From: Blasia pusilla
Lineage: Eukaryota; Marchantiophyta; Marchantiopsida; Blasiales
NCBI GenBank assembly: GCA_050084515.1
Contig: CM114275.1
Location: 22,692,001-22,756,000, forward strand
Length of the DNA: 64,000 nucleotides
Direction of reading: 5' to 3'
Shown: positions 1 to 12,165 of the stretch, piece after piece
Position numbering within the stretch: position 1 is the stretch's first letter
How the letters are laid out: every line of letters begins with the position of its first letter
Position numbers and translations under genes: made by a program
Notes under the pieces: generated by a model
What the model saw: only the letters and a program-made list of their open reading frames with translations
What the model was told of the DNA's origin: nothing
Databases searched by the model: none

Positions 1-293
1 AATGAGAGGATGAATGAATGGAGTGATTCATCGTCCAGCAGATGGAGAAACGAAGGCAGTTGGCCCAAGTCAGACTCCCTGTAAACCTCTTCGCACAACC
101 GGAGACTTCGTGCTGCATCTCTCTCCGCGGTCACAGCATCACCACAGACAATCGCCCTCACTTTTCAACCCCCATTCCTTTCCCCAATCCAATCCCCCAG
201 CCCCTCAACGCTGCAACTGAAGCTCAGATCAGCTACACTTGCAAGATAATCGCCTCCTGAATTCTCATGTCCTCTGCACAGATCGAGACGAGA

Positions 294-338
<45 letters not shown>

Positions 339-860
339 CATATCACAAGACTCCCTTCCCCACACCTTCCCATCAAAGCGCCAGCAACAAATTCCTCGAG
401 ATTTCGGATAACCCACTCCCCGTTCCATGAGCCTTCATCGCCATCGGCTCTGCTCTGGTTGGGACCGACATGGACCATAGCCAGCGAGAGGATGAATTTG
501 ATAGCAGGAAACAGAATGAGCCAATCGAGGAGCAGATGAGGCACATACCACCATCGCCCCACACAACGCAACTGCAGCCGCCATTGCGAATTGATAGCCC
601 CGACCTTAACCTGTACCGCAATTCGTCTCTTCTTCGTGCCCTCTCTGCTCCTGCTCCTGATCCTGTATTCGCCTCACACTACACAAACCCAACAACCATC
701 CACTCCTTCACTCGTTCGTTCTCCCTCCCTTCCGTCCTCTGATGGCTTTCTTCAAAGCTTAAGAGCGCTGCATTATCTCATGGCGTTTTTCCAGTTTTCT
801 TCGAGAGCGTTTGGTCTATCAAAGGTGGTCGAGGTTAGATCTACTCAAAAGGAATGAAGT
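1..860. other. GC-balanced segment, no supported gene
   Basis: Base composition is clearly richer in C and G than the A+T-rich DNA that follows. It contains C-rich stretches of the sort found in plant promoters or 5' leaders. Short open frames exist on both strands, but none shows a recognisable domain and several run through the CT microsatellite. It could be the 5' flank or leader of a gene lying outside the window, or a gene relic. No function is assigned. Confidence 0.3.
297..335. repeat. (CT)n microsatellite
   Basis: Uninterrupted CT dinucleotide tract of about 39 bp. It creates artificial Ser-Leu and Arg-Glu repeats in the overlapping open frames. Confidence 0.95.
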
Positions 861-942
861 ATTCTTTTGTGGGCACTTATGTTGGACTTATGAGGGGAGG
901 TGATGTGGTGGGGGATGGCCCTTCTAGCTAGAGGTTTAATGT

Positions 943-1220
943 TTTAGGTTGTGGGAGAAATCATTGCTAGAGGTGTTCATGTTTGAGGTTGTGGGAGAAA
1001 TCATTGCTAGAGGTTTTCATGTTTGAGGTTGTGGGAGACGTCGGTGCTAGAGGTCTTCATGTTTGAGGACGTGACGATGTGGGAGATGTCGATGCTAAAG
1101 GTCTTCATGTTTGCGGACGCGAGGATGTGGGAGATGTCGATGCTAAAGGTCTTCATGTTTGCGGATGCGAGGATGTGGGAGATGTCGATGCTAGAGGTCT
1201 TCATGTTTGCATTCATGTTT
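943..1220. repeat. Minisatellite with 40-bp and 48-bp units
   Basis: About six tandem units. The first three are close to 40 bp and the last three are 48 bp. Each ends in CTTCATGTTT or a near match. The 48-bp units carry an extra block, GATGTGGGAGATGTCGATGC being the conserved core. The last units are almost identical, so the 48-bp form expanded more recently. The 48-bp period is divisible by 3, which keeps a repetitive 16-residue reading frame open. There is no sign that this frame is a gene. Confidence 0.85.
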
Positions 1221-1229
1221 ATTTAATTA

Positions 1230-1573
1230 TGCTTATGTAATTGATGTTGTTGTTGCGATTGGTGAGGTTAGATTTTAGAGGGTTTTTTTCACTATGAATA
1301 ACTTAGAGTTATTTTGGAGTGCAATCAAATTAGTGGTCAATAATCATGGGTAATTCAAATTACCCATTATTACCCTTGTGTATTGTTTCGGTACCCACTA
1401 GTATTCTTTTATTCCTGACTCGTACTTCTCTTTTGCTCATGGTGAGTAAAGCGTACACATGTTGTGAAATTTACAATTAGTAGCCATTGGTAATTTTATG
1501 CCCGTGGAATGCACTATGCCCATGGGATATCCTGAAAATCCTCATAGATTACTTATATGTGTTGTTATTCCTT

Positions 1574-1627
<54 letters not shown>

Positions 1628-2235
1628 CCGTACTGCCACATCATGCATAAAATGTCGCCATTCCATATCTCATATTTTGTCATATCATTTATCCACCGAC
1701 ATATTCTCAATTTTTATTCTTTCGTGTCATTACTCTCTAGAGGAATGGGGAGGGTTTGTCTCTCCCATCTCTCCATTTGTTTGTTCCCTCCTCCCCTCCC
1801 TTGTTTTAGATTTCATTTCTCCGCAAGAGATTAAGGGCGAAAATGGGAAGATAGATATGCACTCTTTTCCTCTCTTCTTTGGAATGGGTACGGATTGGTA
1901 GGCCTTCCTTGAATCTCTATAGAGAACGCATTTGTCTCACCATGATAAATTGAAGGTCCTCCTCCAACTAAGTATCTTTTATTGAAAATTAAATATTTAA
2001 AAAAAGATCTTTATAAAGCTTCCTTATTAAAAACTTTTACCTCTCTCTCTCTCTCAATTTTTTCCTTCCTTCATCCTTTTAGGTTCCCTAAACACAAATC
2101 CTTATTTCTCTTTCCCTTTTATATTGAAAAGTACAAACTTTGAAAAAACATCCTCATGAATTTATTTATTTTTTAATATTCATTTCTTTCTTCACGTATT
2201 TAAAATTAAAATTTCTCTTCTCCCAAATTATTATT
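1230..2235. other. A+T-rich intergenic DNA with GA tract
   Basis: Apart from the GA microsatellite near 1.6 kb and a short CT run near 2.04 kb, nothing is recognised here. The small open frames are low-complexity and unsupported. Confidence 0.5.
1575..1625. repeat. (AG)n microsatellite
   Basis: Uninterrupted AG tract of about 51 bp. Confidence 0.95.
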
Positions 2236-2239
2236 TTGG

Positions 2240-2900
2240 GAGAAGAGACCGCAAGACTAATCACAAAACGAGATGGGTTGCCAGACAACCTTGAGACGCC
2301 AAACAGGAAGTCAAGAGGAGCGCTAGCCATGAGAAAAAAACACACGTTTAGTCTCGAAGATTTGTTAGGGGAGATGAGAATTGCATAATCTATAAAAAGC
2401 CTATGTCAAACCATCTTGAGGGATAATTGATCAAACGCGGGTCTGCAAATTGCAAACCATGTTTGGGTTAAGGGCCAAAATCAAGGGTCCAAGGGGAACC
2501 ATGAGGAATGTCGGATTCCCATGGAGAACCCCAAAAGTACATATAGGCGGGATATTCTTCCTCCCTACTCACTCAGATCCATAAATATAGAACTAACCTT
2601 ATGCGTGTTTGATCATGTTTCAAGTTTGAGCTAAGGCATTGTTAGGGACGCAACTTGAAGGATTAACCGACACACTTAGGTCTAGCGGAGAAAATTGGGG
2701 GGATTGGTTGAGTCTCAAGGAAGAGGCTTCCTAGGGAGAGAGTACACAATTAGCGCTCAGTGGCTTCTCTGTTACTTGCAAAATGTGCAAGAGGTTGAAT
2801 CTTTGAGAGCCAACCTAAGACTTCCACTTGCAAAACTCAAGGCCATGGATGCTTTGGGATGAAGCAAGAAGAAGTCGAGATTACTTCTAAAATCGTAATT
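2240..2900 (+). repeat. Dispersed repeat R1, copy a
   Basis: This stretch matches the reverse complement of about 30.53-31.54 kb over several hundred bases. Shared landmarks include AACCATGTTTGGGT, CCCCAAAAGTAC, the phrase around GGTTTGAGCTAAGG, and GATTGGTTGAG. Both copies also share a short degraded open frame with a common pattern (TRL-TK-GLPDN-ETPN in one copy, MRLVTKHKGWQDN-ETPN in the other). The family is probably a transposon, perhaps an LTR or leader region. No catalytic domain is visible, so the class is unknown. Confidence 0.75.
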
Positions 2901-4189
2901 ATCAAACTTTCTTATAAAATATGTGATGCACATCTTCTTTATGGACTAGTCTCTATTTCAAGTAACATCGATGAATTGTAATTAGTAAACTAATAAATAA
3001 TTCTCTTGTCTAGCCCACTTATGTTCATATAAATACTCTCATCATAATTGGGTTTCATTTATCATCTATAGAATGCTAGTGTTGGACCTTAATGGATTGA
3101 ATAAGATATATGAATAGTATGTATCTTCTTTCTATTGTTAATTGGAAATAGTTTGGTCCCTCTATTCTTAGGGTCAAATGAAAGAAAATTTTCAATAAAT
3201 AATTTTGGAAAGGAATAGATCATTTGAAAGTTTAGTAAAATATACATCGTAAGAGCTTAGGTAGCATATTAGGAGATGGAGCGACCATTCAACCCCATAC
3301 TACTAGAGGCTCATAGTAACGAAGTTAATAATTTTATTGTTTTATGTTATCAAATTTTCATTTCTAAATCTAGATTTAAGTATCTTTCCTATTGATTTTC
3401 TATTGCTAATTTATTATATCCATTTCGTGTATATTTGTGTCTTTAAGAAAATTTATTCGTTTAACATATAGGAAATTCAACTAAAGACTCATAAAGTCCC
3501 CTCTATCCATATTTACATTCCTTTAGTAGTTAGATTTTATTAAATAGAACCATGTCTCCTAAAAGTAATTCTCGCCTTATTCCCTTAACTAGAACTTTCA
3601 TCAAAGATAGAAGTGATTTCCAAAAGGATAATTATTTTGAATTACCTTGGTTTACCATTTCTTAATTCCAAGTCGAATATGTTCTTCCACTTAGTTAACT
3701 TACGTGAAACAATGTCTTGGGATAAGATGATGAGTACTACAAAGGGAAAGATGTTACTATCCAAAATATTTTGGAGAAAAAAAAATTCATGATTTGTTTT
3801 ATACTTAGATTATAATTATGCACAAATTTGAAAATGCCATTCAAAAACTATCAGCTCTAAACCCTAAAATCAGATGGAAAAATTTAAACTCAAATCGCAT
3901 AAACGGCCCTATCGAGGATGATTGTAATAAAATGATTTTTTGAATTATAGTGCTCACTACCCTGAATTTCTCAAAAACATCATGACGTGAAGCAATGGAT
4001 GTAAGCATTTGGCGTGTACAATAATAAGAAGGTTGTCTACAATAAGGGGACTGAAGGAGATGTTTGGATTATTTAAAATTGGGAGGAAGTGACATATGTT
4101 AGAAGTATATTAGCCCAAAATGACACTTGTCACACAATAGAGAGTTCAAATCTGTAATGTGGATCTTACATAATAATATAGATTGTATA
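2901..4189. other. A+T-rich intergenic DNA, nothing recognised
   Basis: No coding frame, RNA gene or repeat could be supported in this stretch. Confidence 0.5.
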
Positions 4190-4537
4190 GATCTTATTCA
4201 TGCTTGCACGTAAACAGACAAGTCAATTCTTAGGACGGACATGGACAAACAAGTGTGGACATGTCCACGGACACGAATTGCAAGAGGTGGGGCCCATACG
4301 TATAGCTCGTGGTGGAAGGCTAGGCAAGGGTGGACGAGGCAATAAGTGGGAGTGGAGGTGGGGGGTCTGGAAGGAAGAAACAGGAAAGTACAAAAGATGG
4401 AGGCAAATGGGGGATGAGAAAGAAGGGGGAGATGGGATCCACATGGACAAGTCGTTCCATAAGACAAACCTAAGTCCACATACATAGTCATATCCGCAAA
4501 TACGGACTTTATTCATATGTAACCTTGATCTTATTCA
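4190..4537 (+). mobile_element. MITE, family M, with target-site duplication
   Basis: A 326-bp non-autonomous element (4201-4526) is flanked by an 11-bp direct repeat, GATCTTATTCA, at 4190-4200 and 4527-4537. Its 3' end, read as reverse complement, begins AAGGTTACATATGAAT. This resembles the imperfect 5' end and the ends of related copies (GGTTGCATATGGACA type). The interior has sub-terminal palindromic GACATGTCC motifs and a purine-rich core without coding capacity. A 9-11 bp duplication would suit a Mutator-like mobiliser, but that is inference. Relatives lie at 11.99, 20.7 and 21.99 kb. Confidence 0.75.
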
Positions 4538-4539
4538 AA

Positions 4540-6990
4540 TAATTTATTTATTTTATGAGTGATAATGAAAGATAAATATATTTTACTTATAATTAGATAT
4601 AATATACTCTTCTTGGTTCATTATTATGATAAATATGAATATTTATTCTACTTGAATAGGAAAAATGATATATTTCCTATTTTGATATTTATATATATGA
4701 TAACTTGAATGTTACCAAATTTTGACACTTTTATTTTCACATATCATCATATGTTGAATTAGATTTCTATTTTCCAATGGATCTTGTGGTTAAGGATATC
4801 ATATCACACTATTTCTTATCAATAGCATTCTTCACGTTCAAAATATGTTGATATAATAGATTTATTGTTGAATTCTAAACTCATTTTTCTCTAAATTTAT
4901 AATTTATGGATTCAAGTTTTTTGGTCTTTTACTATGTTTTTTGGGCCTTCGTTGAGATTTAATAAATAGTGAATAAAGTTATAAACATTATATTTAACTT
5001 TGGAGCTCAAGTTGCTCAAATCTTAGTTATAGTCTCATTATAACTAATATATGATCACATGCAAAATAATAATAATGCTCTAATGATTCCAAGGATCATC
5101 TATTTTATTCCAATTGTCATATGAGTGATACATCCATGAAATCATGTACGCTTGTTTGAGGATGTGCAATGTGTTCTTGTGGAGACTCAATAAAAGATAA
5201 ATCTCTTGGTGTATAAGACCTATCATTGTAAAATAAATATATCTCCATGATGTTTTTTTTTCATTTCAGATTTTGATAGTATAGTTGTGATATTTACTTG
5301 GTGTATACAAAATGCTCGTTTTTTTTTCAAGAAAGTAAAACTTTGACAGACCATATCCATTTTCACACATGGGTAAGTTTAACCATATTGGATGATTCTA
5401 TTTTGAGCCTTAAAATTTGCGTTTGGAGCGTCTTCATGTCATGACATAATATAAAAAAATGCAAGTTATAGGAGTTGTGTGCTTTGGGCATCCCTTTTGT
5501 GGAGACCCTCTATAAAAATAGTTTAGAATTTCCACAAAAGTGGAAGGCCTTTCGTGAAAGTTAGAGATCCCTTCATGTTGCCTATCTAGTTTTTTAATTA
5601 AAATTTGCAAATCTTAGTTTTTTTATTCTTACTAACATGGAATATGTGGCAATCTTATTGGATTCGGATATCTAGTTTGTATGAGCACGTATTTGGATCT
5701 AGTAGAATTCTTTTGCACGCTCTTCTATAAGTTATAAATAATGATTTAAGGACTTTATCATTACATGCAAATGAATTTCATCATGCATGTACTAAAACAC
5801 ATTATGCAATGTGCTTTAAAGAGTCTAAAGTTCAACTTCATCTCCCACATGATTCGACATGACTCCAACCCAACTTTGTGTAGGCGAAAGGAATTTCCTT
5901 TATATGTAATAATCCATCATTATATTAAACTCTATGCAATGAGTATAAGATGGTTTGAAGGCATCTCCACCCAAGGGCCTTATGTTGGAAAAATTCATGG
6001 TTAGTAAAAGGACTTTGGTAGAGGATCTTGGAGAATATCCCCATCGCATGGCTCAAAAAACCTCCCTCTCATGGGTCGGGGGTCCAATACAAGCCCACCA
6101 CATGACATTTATTCATCGGTTTATTAGTTTATGGTGCATTACAAAGTGGCTGCTTGGTTCCCACATGTCTCGTGGCTAGGGGTATAAGAAAATTTAGCAC
6201 TCTTAAGATTGTTGGGGAACTTGAAATGCTTCGATTTTCCACACCAATTTTTGAGTGACAATATCTCATAAGGACATTTAAAGTGGCTTTCCTTATATCT
6301 CATAGGAATTACCCACTTTGTGTAGTAGATTGAACATGCCCTAATATTCATCTACAGTATTATGGGAGAGTGCCTTCTCGATTTTCAAACACCTTTTTGT
6401 TTGATATGTGGCAACTAGGTAGCAAGAAAATGTTTTGCATCTTACGGACAACGAGAAAAAAGTTAGAATTTGTATGCAGCATTATTGATCCCTTTCCTTC
6501 ATGGGCCATACACTAACAAAAGCTCTTCAAATACCTTTTTGTTTTCTGTGCATGGCAGAGGCACCTTACTAGTCCAATATATTATGGATAGGGTGGTTAG
6601 AATTGGATTTTAAAATATTAAAAAATGTGTGTAATTTACTATCATCCATCCACTATTTTGAGAAATGATTTAATACAAAAAAATCTGAATATGCATGAGG
6701 TCATCCCTTATCTACAAATTTAAACGCCCAAGATATCATGCATTTAAAATTTAATCTTGTTACTGGTATTTATTCATATCCTTTATCGAAAAATTAGTAA
6801 TATAAGAAAAACACCATTAATATGCTCCAAAGAGTTGGCTCTTACATTCTACCCCATACGAAAATCTTCTTCATTCAAATTTTCTTAATACATAATATTT
6901 TCTCAATACTATCATTATTTGTACCAAGAAATAAATAAACATTTTTGGAGATACTGTGACTGAGCCGGGGAAAATTATAATTTAATATTA
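4540..6990. other. A+T-rich intergenic DNA, nothing recognised
   Basis: Short open frames near 5.8-6.4 kb show no family resemblance and no codon-like composition. I see no gene or structured repeat here. Confidence 0.5.
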
Positions 6991-7029
6991 AGTGAAAAAT
7001 ATAAAAAAATAATTAATCTTCAAAAGGAA

Positions 7030-7170
7030 TTCAAAGAGAACCCACGGGTATAAAGAAGAAATGATTGTCATCGTCATTGACAGGCGAGTACATGCACATA
7101 GAAAGTACAGTACAGGGAATGTACGTGTCGATCGAGATGAGCGATATCCAAAGGATGCGATACGCACACG
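7030..7170 (+). repeat. Dispersed repeat R2, copy a
   Basis: About 120 bp resemble 8480-8577 in the same orientation. They share GTATAAAGAAGAAA-like and GAGCGATATCCAAAGGAT landmarks separated by the same distance. The second copy is more A+T-rich and changed mainly by transitions. The class of the element is unknown. Confidence 0.6.
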
Positions 7171-7745
7171 GCGAAGATCGAGTGGATTCCAGGAGGCCAC
7201 GAGGCCCCGCGGGCATCGTGGGACAAAATTCGGGGGTCGATCGTGTTCATGATCTGACCGTTAAAGATGACTCATTATGATCGCTTGATGGTGGGGACGG
7301 CCAAGTGGCAGAGGCGGGCAGAACCAAGTGTCGCGACCCTTCCTCCTCCCGCTTACACGTTACGCCCGTCCTCCTCGTCCGATTCCGCCTCATCCAAGCG
7401 CTCCTGAGATTCTACGTCATCGCATCTCGATATTATTAGCTGCAGACCTAAACCATTATGGGCCTAAACCCACCGACACTTTGCGGTTTATTCCCTCCCT
7501 TTGCACTGGCGATATCTTTCTTTCTTCTCAGTCACGTCTTCTTCTCCGGCGACGCTTCCTTCCTCTTTTAGGGCACCGCTCATCATGCGGACGATGGATG
7601 CCATGTCCGTTTCGCATTCGCGGCTAAACTATCTACGCAATCACTACTTCCGTAGGCGAGCGATGGAGGCCACCATTACGTGTCAGTGAGATTTTACACG
7701 GACTGGTTTGACATCCGTCTGGGGACACGTGGACGGAATGGTCAA
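7060..7745. other. GC-rich island, possible promoter or gene relic
   Basis: About 690 bp stand out from A+T-rich surroundings by high G+C and frequent CpG. The stretch includes a C/T-rich part (7335-7580) like a plant 5' leader, and the phrase TACGTCATCGCATC. Open frames on both strands are short and unrecognised. It may be a young insertion, an orphan promoter or the relic of a host gene. Nothing downstream continues as a coding region. Confidence 0.35.
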
Positions 7746-8479
7746 ACGTGGAAAATAGTTTGACACGGGGACTTCTAAAATAAAAAATTAAGAGATTTTC
7801 CGTTTAAGAAAAAACTAAAACGGAAACTATTCGATTTCTTTCTTGAATTTCAATTAAAGACATAAATAGCCATGTTATGGGGTTTAGGGTTGTGGGGTTT
7901 TCTTACACTTGGTTTGATGGGGAAGAAATTAAATTGGATGCGGAACCAAAAAGAAGATACTAATAGAGTGAAAAAGTTAAAAAAGAGCCAACAGCAAGGC
8001 GAGGAGAACACAAAATTGGAGTGGAGAAAGTAGACGCCTAGAAATTACTAACACAACATTGAGAGTAGAGAAAACAAATTTTAGAACAGAGTGGAGAGAG
8101 TAGACAAATATTAACACGGAGTGAAGAGAGTAGACAAATACTAACACTGAGTGGAGCGAGTGCAAGTGTCTTTGTAAAATTGGCTCACATCTCTATTCAC
8201 ATATACGTTTGAGAAGTTCAAGGAAATAACTTGCATTTTTGTAATGTGAATCGACTAAGCATCCAAGGGCACATCCTTTATAGACTTTTTCCTACTAATT
8301 CCATCCGTGACACGCGCTCCTGATAAAGCTTTTGATAAGCCATCTTAAACCCTAGCAGCAAGAGAAAGAGAAGAGCTTAATATGGCCTACTAGAAGCGGC
8401 TATAATTCTTTCATGGGAGACATTGCGAGTGTATTAAGAAAAACACATTTTATTTAATAATAAATCAAAGACAACCCAT

Positions 8480-8580
8480 AATTATAAAAGAAGAAAATTA
8501 TTGTAATTGCTATGCAAGTGCATACATAAGGTATAGTGGGAACGTCCGTGTCAATTGAGACGAGCGATATCCAAAGGATT
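8480..8580 (+). repeat. Dispersed repeat R2, copy b
   Basis: Diverged copy of the sequence at 7030-7170. The best-preserved part is GAGCGATATCCAAAGGAT. Confidence 0.6.
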
Positions 8581-8589
8581 GATTGACAC

Positions 8590-9955
8590 AAAGTACTCGA
8601 CAACAATAAAATGTTGTTTGGATTTTGTATTAAGTATGATTAATCCTTTTGAAGGCATAATCTGTACACTAGTAAAATGAACTAGGAAGATGCCCATGCA
8701 TGCACCGGCATGCAAAACTCGGAGATTCATTGGCGAAGTCAAAATTTAGATCGATAATCATTGCATGTACAAACCCCATGGGACATGTGGGAACTTTGGG
8801 TCAGTAAAAAAATTAGAAATGTCAACGTTTGGAGTGCTTAAACGCGAGATGATGTCTCTGTTAATAATATAGGTGATTGGAATTTTGAGACTTGGAGGAA
8901 AAAAAAAAGAGGAGGGGTGTGTTAGAGGGAGAATGGAACATGTGTTTACATGTGACATCTTCCGTAGCCTCCCCTTCGTCCATATGTTCCCAACCCTCTC
9001 CCATCCGTGTGCATCACATGTGTGTCTCATTTCCCTTCATCTCCCTTCCTTCCATCCTCTCCATTCCCATGACACTCCTCAATCCTTTCCTTTCCCTACT
9101 TCCCTTCCTTTTATTTTTGTGACCGTTATATATAGGCACGAGGGGAGGTTTGCACTTAATAATTACTTCCCTCCCCTCTCATATTCTTTCTTTTGGACAA
9201 CCTCTTTATGTTCTTGAAGTCTTTTTACACGTGGCAACTAGAATTTAACATGGATCAAGGACTACCACAAATAATATTATGATATTTCATGGTTCTAATA
9301 AAAGAGTTCATAACATTTCCCTTGAGTTTTAACCATGAAGAAAGAAGAGCTCAACATAAGAAATCTGAAAATATTATAAGAGAAGTAATTTCCCAAAGAA
9401 CTAAGGGTCATCAACTCGGATATGAAATGAAAGGAATGTTGTGAGAGATTGTGAAAAGCTATCCACTTTACCTTCTTCCACTTCATTTTTTGAGCATAAC
9501 TCCTGATTTTTTTCCTCTTTGGCATCCCTTGTCCTTGGGATGAGATAACTCCAACAATATGAAAAGTTCACAGTGTGTCATTTTCTAAGCATTCCCTTTG
9601 TGGGTTTCCATTGAGATTGAAAGCTTGATTTCACTACAAATTCTTATGCACACTTATAAAAGGGTTAGCATTCTCAAACTCATAGATCTACGTAGGAGGA
9701 CATTCAAACATGGGCGGATCTTAAAGTCTCACCTCCTATTACTACCCAATCAAACTACAAAGACATTTTGTCTTATGAGACAAGCCATGCACAAGAAGGC
9801 ATGCAATCAAAAGGGTCACCAAGTTAGCTTTGAGGTAGATTGAAAACATATCCCGAAATCCATGCTTCCTAAAGACTATTACCATGCAAAACATCCACCT
9901 TGTTTAATGACCCACTAGTGGGAAACAAACAAAAGTCTCCAAAGAAACATCCATA
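8590..9955. other. A+T-rich DNA with pyrimidine-rich stretch
   Basis: A C/T-rich segment at about 8960-9120 is low-complexity. No gene is supported anywhere in this interval. Confidence 0.5.
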
Positions 9956-10379
9956 TTGTTATATCCCCTAGGATTCATCCTCAATTTCTTGAAGGTGATG
10001 GTTGCCTACCGGCACAAATGTCAATCATGTGACAGTTGGATGAGTCAACTACCCACTTGTTGGACATTGTGGTGATCCACGAGGAGATAATGTGACCAAC
10101 TTGGAAGCATTTACTGGTGTTGATAGGTGGCTAGAAGAGTTGTTGCAATAGAACACTTATGCAGAGGAAATCTTAACACATGATAGTCCCACGGGGACAC
10201 AATCCTATGGTGTTGATACCTCTTTACCATTGTAGGTTACGAGCGCTAACTGGCAAAGTATTGCATCCGTGAACCAAGCATGAGCAGGATCTTTGCTCTA
10301 GATAAGGCAAACTTAGGTAACAATTATGCTCCTAAAGTGGTGACGTTGGCACCCTTTAATACCAACCCATCATATGGTA

Positions 10380-10900
10380 GTGTCAAAGGATGGAGCGAGA
10401 GTGTTGGATCTCTTTAAAGGGATGAGCACAAGGTTAGTTTTAGTGTTTTAGGTTGGCATATGGATGCATGATTATCTATATATCAAGCAAAATTAGATTG
10501 CAACGCAAGTCTCAGAATACCATATAGCGAGGTTGACACAACAGTCCCTTGAGTTAATATTGATGTTTGAAGTATATGGATACCAACATACATTACCCGC
10601 TAATATTTCATTATTGGGGGTGCAAGATCTTGACATTGATGGTATGGTTCATTTGGGGATTTTTGGAGGGTCTTGTCAAGATTATCCATCAATCAGATCT
10701 AGGGCCAAATGAGGGTTTGGTTTGGAGGATATGAGGTTGAGTACATTTTGGGATCTTGTACGGATATTACATTAATTGCAGGAGAGTTAAACCTATGGAC
10801 TTCCTGGAATGTCGTTCAAACACAGAGTATGAAGGCATCCAAAGCAATACATCTTTTCTCAGATATAGCTTGATGCCAAAGATCAAGGTAGGACATTTGT
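10380..10900 (+). pseudogene. Decayed C5-cytosine methyltransferase of gypsy copy 1
   Basis: The start aligns with the copy-2 motif I region (GTGTTGGATCTCTTTAAAGG against GTGTTAGATCTCTTTGGAGG). The stretch corresponding to motifs III-IV reads LLGVQDLD, then GGSCQD, where the family has a Trp-Pro-Cys-Gln-Gly catalytic loop. So Cys-Gln is still readable but the neighbouring Pro is lost. Stops and frameshifts are frequent. It was once the cytosine-5 methyltransferase domain of the retrotransposon polyprotein, sited between protease and reverse transcriptase. Confidence 0.7.
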
Positions 10901-11099
10901 AGAAGAGGTTGTTGGGGTTACTGAGCAACAACCACATACTAAGGTCACGATGGAGACTTAAATGGGAATCTATTGTAGGTCTCTAGAGGATAGGAGAAGA
11001 GAGAGAGATCGAATATATTCGTTCTTGAGAGGGCACGTGAGTTGTTTCTCCATTTTTTCTTGAGAGGGCACGTGAGTTGTTTTGGGTTTCTTGAAGGGT

Positions 11100-11860
11100 C
11101 ATGGTATGCATATAGGTTTAGCTAGTAATACACCAATCTTTTTTTTGACCTCACGAGTGTTCCGACATGGAAAGAGGATCGATTGAAAGTAGGAGTCAAG
11201 AATCTTGAGAGGTGAAAATTTGTGGAGCTATTGGATGGAGAGTATGCATAAACCGCGTGAATACTCTCAATATATGCCGAAGACAAAGGATATGCATGGC
11301 AATTGGATGGTAGGCATATTTGTTGAGATCATCGTCCTATCTACCTGGAGACAAGATAAGATTGATATGCCATGCTTACTCTTGGGGAGAGCTTTGATAA
11401 AATAAGGCATCCAAAGATCGTTAGCACTTTATATGTCTATGTTTTCTATCATCAACTTCCTATCTTGATGGAGGATATCATTTTGGGTCATTCGTTTGGA
11501 GCTTTTTTTTGTATCAAAGGAAATTCTTACAATTTGGATTGAAGAACGTTTCTATGGAGTTTTAGAGGGTTATGGAAGGATTATGAGTTTTTGGAGTATG
11601 TGAAAAATTACATAGATAAAATTATAATCTTCACTCACATGGTTGAGGAACATGAGAAAAACTTGGAGATATTTCGTTGATTGCAATTAAATGGACTAAA
11701 GCTACATCATCTATGCAAGTGTAGATTCCTCCACGATAAGATTGAGTACTTAGGGAAAACCGTATACCCAAATGGGTTATGTGTTTAACTAACAAAGATA
11801 GAGGCTATTATGTGTATTCTATGTGCTATAGAATTGGGTTAAGCCCGAGCTTTACCATGA
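11100..11860 (+). pseudogene. Decayed reverse transcriptase of gypsy copy 1
   Basis: Reading-frame fragments match the copy-2 reverse transcriptase, including KDMHGNW near 11.28 kb. The catalytic box near 11.6 kb reads YIDK where copy 2 has YIDD. It is followed by LKLHHLCKCRF and IEYLGKTVYPNGL, as in the palm and connection regions of Ty3 reverse transcriptases. The loss of the second catalytic aspartate and the stops show it is dead. Confidence 0.75.
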
Positions 11861-11989
11861 GTGTAAACCTTCTATCAATTGTATATCAAGGATTTTAGTG
11901 TAGACACAAAGTCTTTGACCTTTTTTATGTGGCTTATGCTTTTACATCAAACAACATGTTATAGGTAAAGTACAACTTCTATGAGGGCA

Positions 11990-12165
11990 TGGTTACACAA
12001 GAACGGACATGGACAGACAAGTTTGGACATGTCCACAGACATGAATTACAAAAGGTGGAGCCCACACCTCATTGCTTACGGTGGAAGGTAAGGCAAGGGT
12101 GGGCGGAGCAATAAGGGGGGAGGAGGAAGGAGGAAGAAAGAGAAAATGCGGATCATTAGCCAATA
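11990..12165 (+). mobile_element. MITE family M, truncated, nested in gypsy copy 1
   Basis: Starts at GGTTACACAAGAACGGACAT and shares with the 4201-4526 copy the TGTCCACAGACATGAATT-like and GGCAAGGGTGGGCGGA-like blocks. It interrupts the RNase H region of gypsy copy 1 after TATGAGGGCA; host similarity resumes near 12,168 at CAAGCTTACA. The 3' third of the MITE and about 80 bp of the host element are missing, so a deletion followed the insertion. Confidence 0.7.

Noticed and set aside
1007-1226. Repetitive open frames over the minisatellite on both strands
   Set aside because: The 48-bp period keeps frames open on both strands at once, which is a repeat artefact rather than a sign of coding.
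1557-1901. Open frame with an Arg-Glu repeat over the GA tract
   Set aside because: The repeat is a direct result of the microsatellite, and the rest shows no domain. The same applies to the frames over the tracts at 297, 43055 and 55625.
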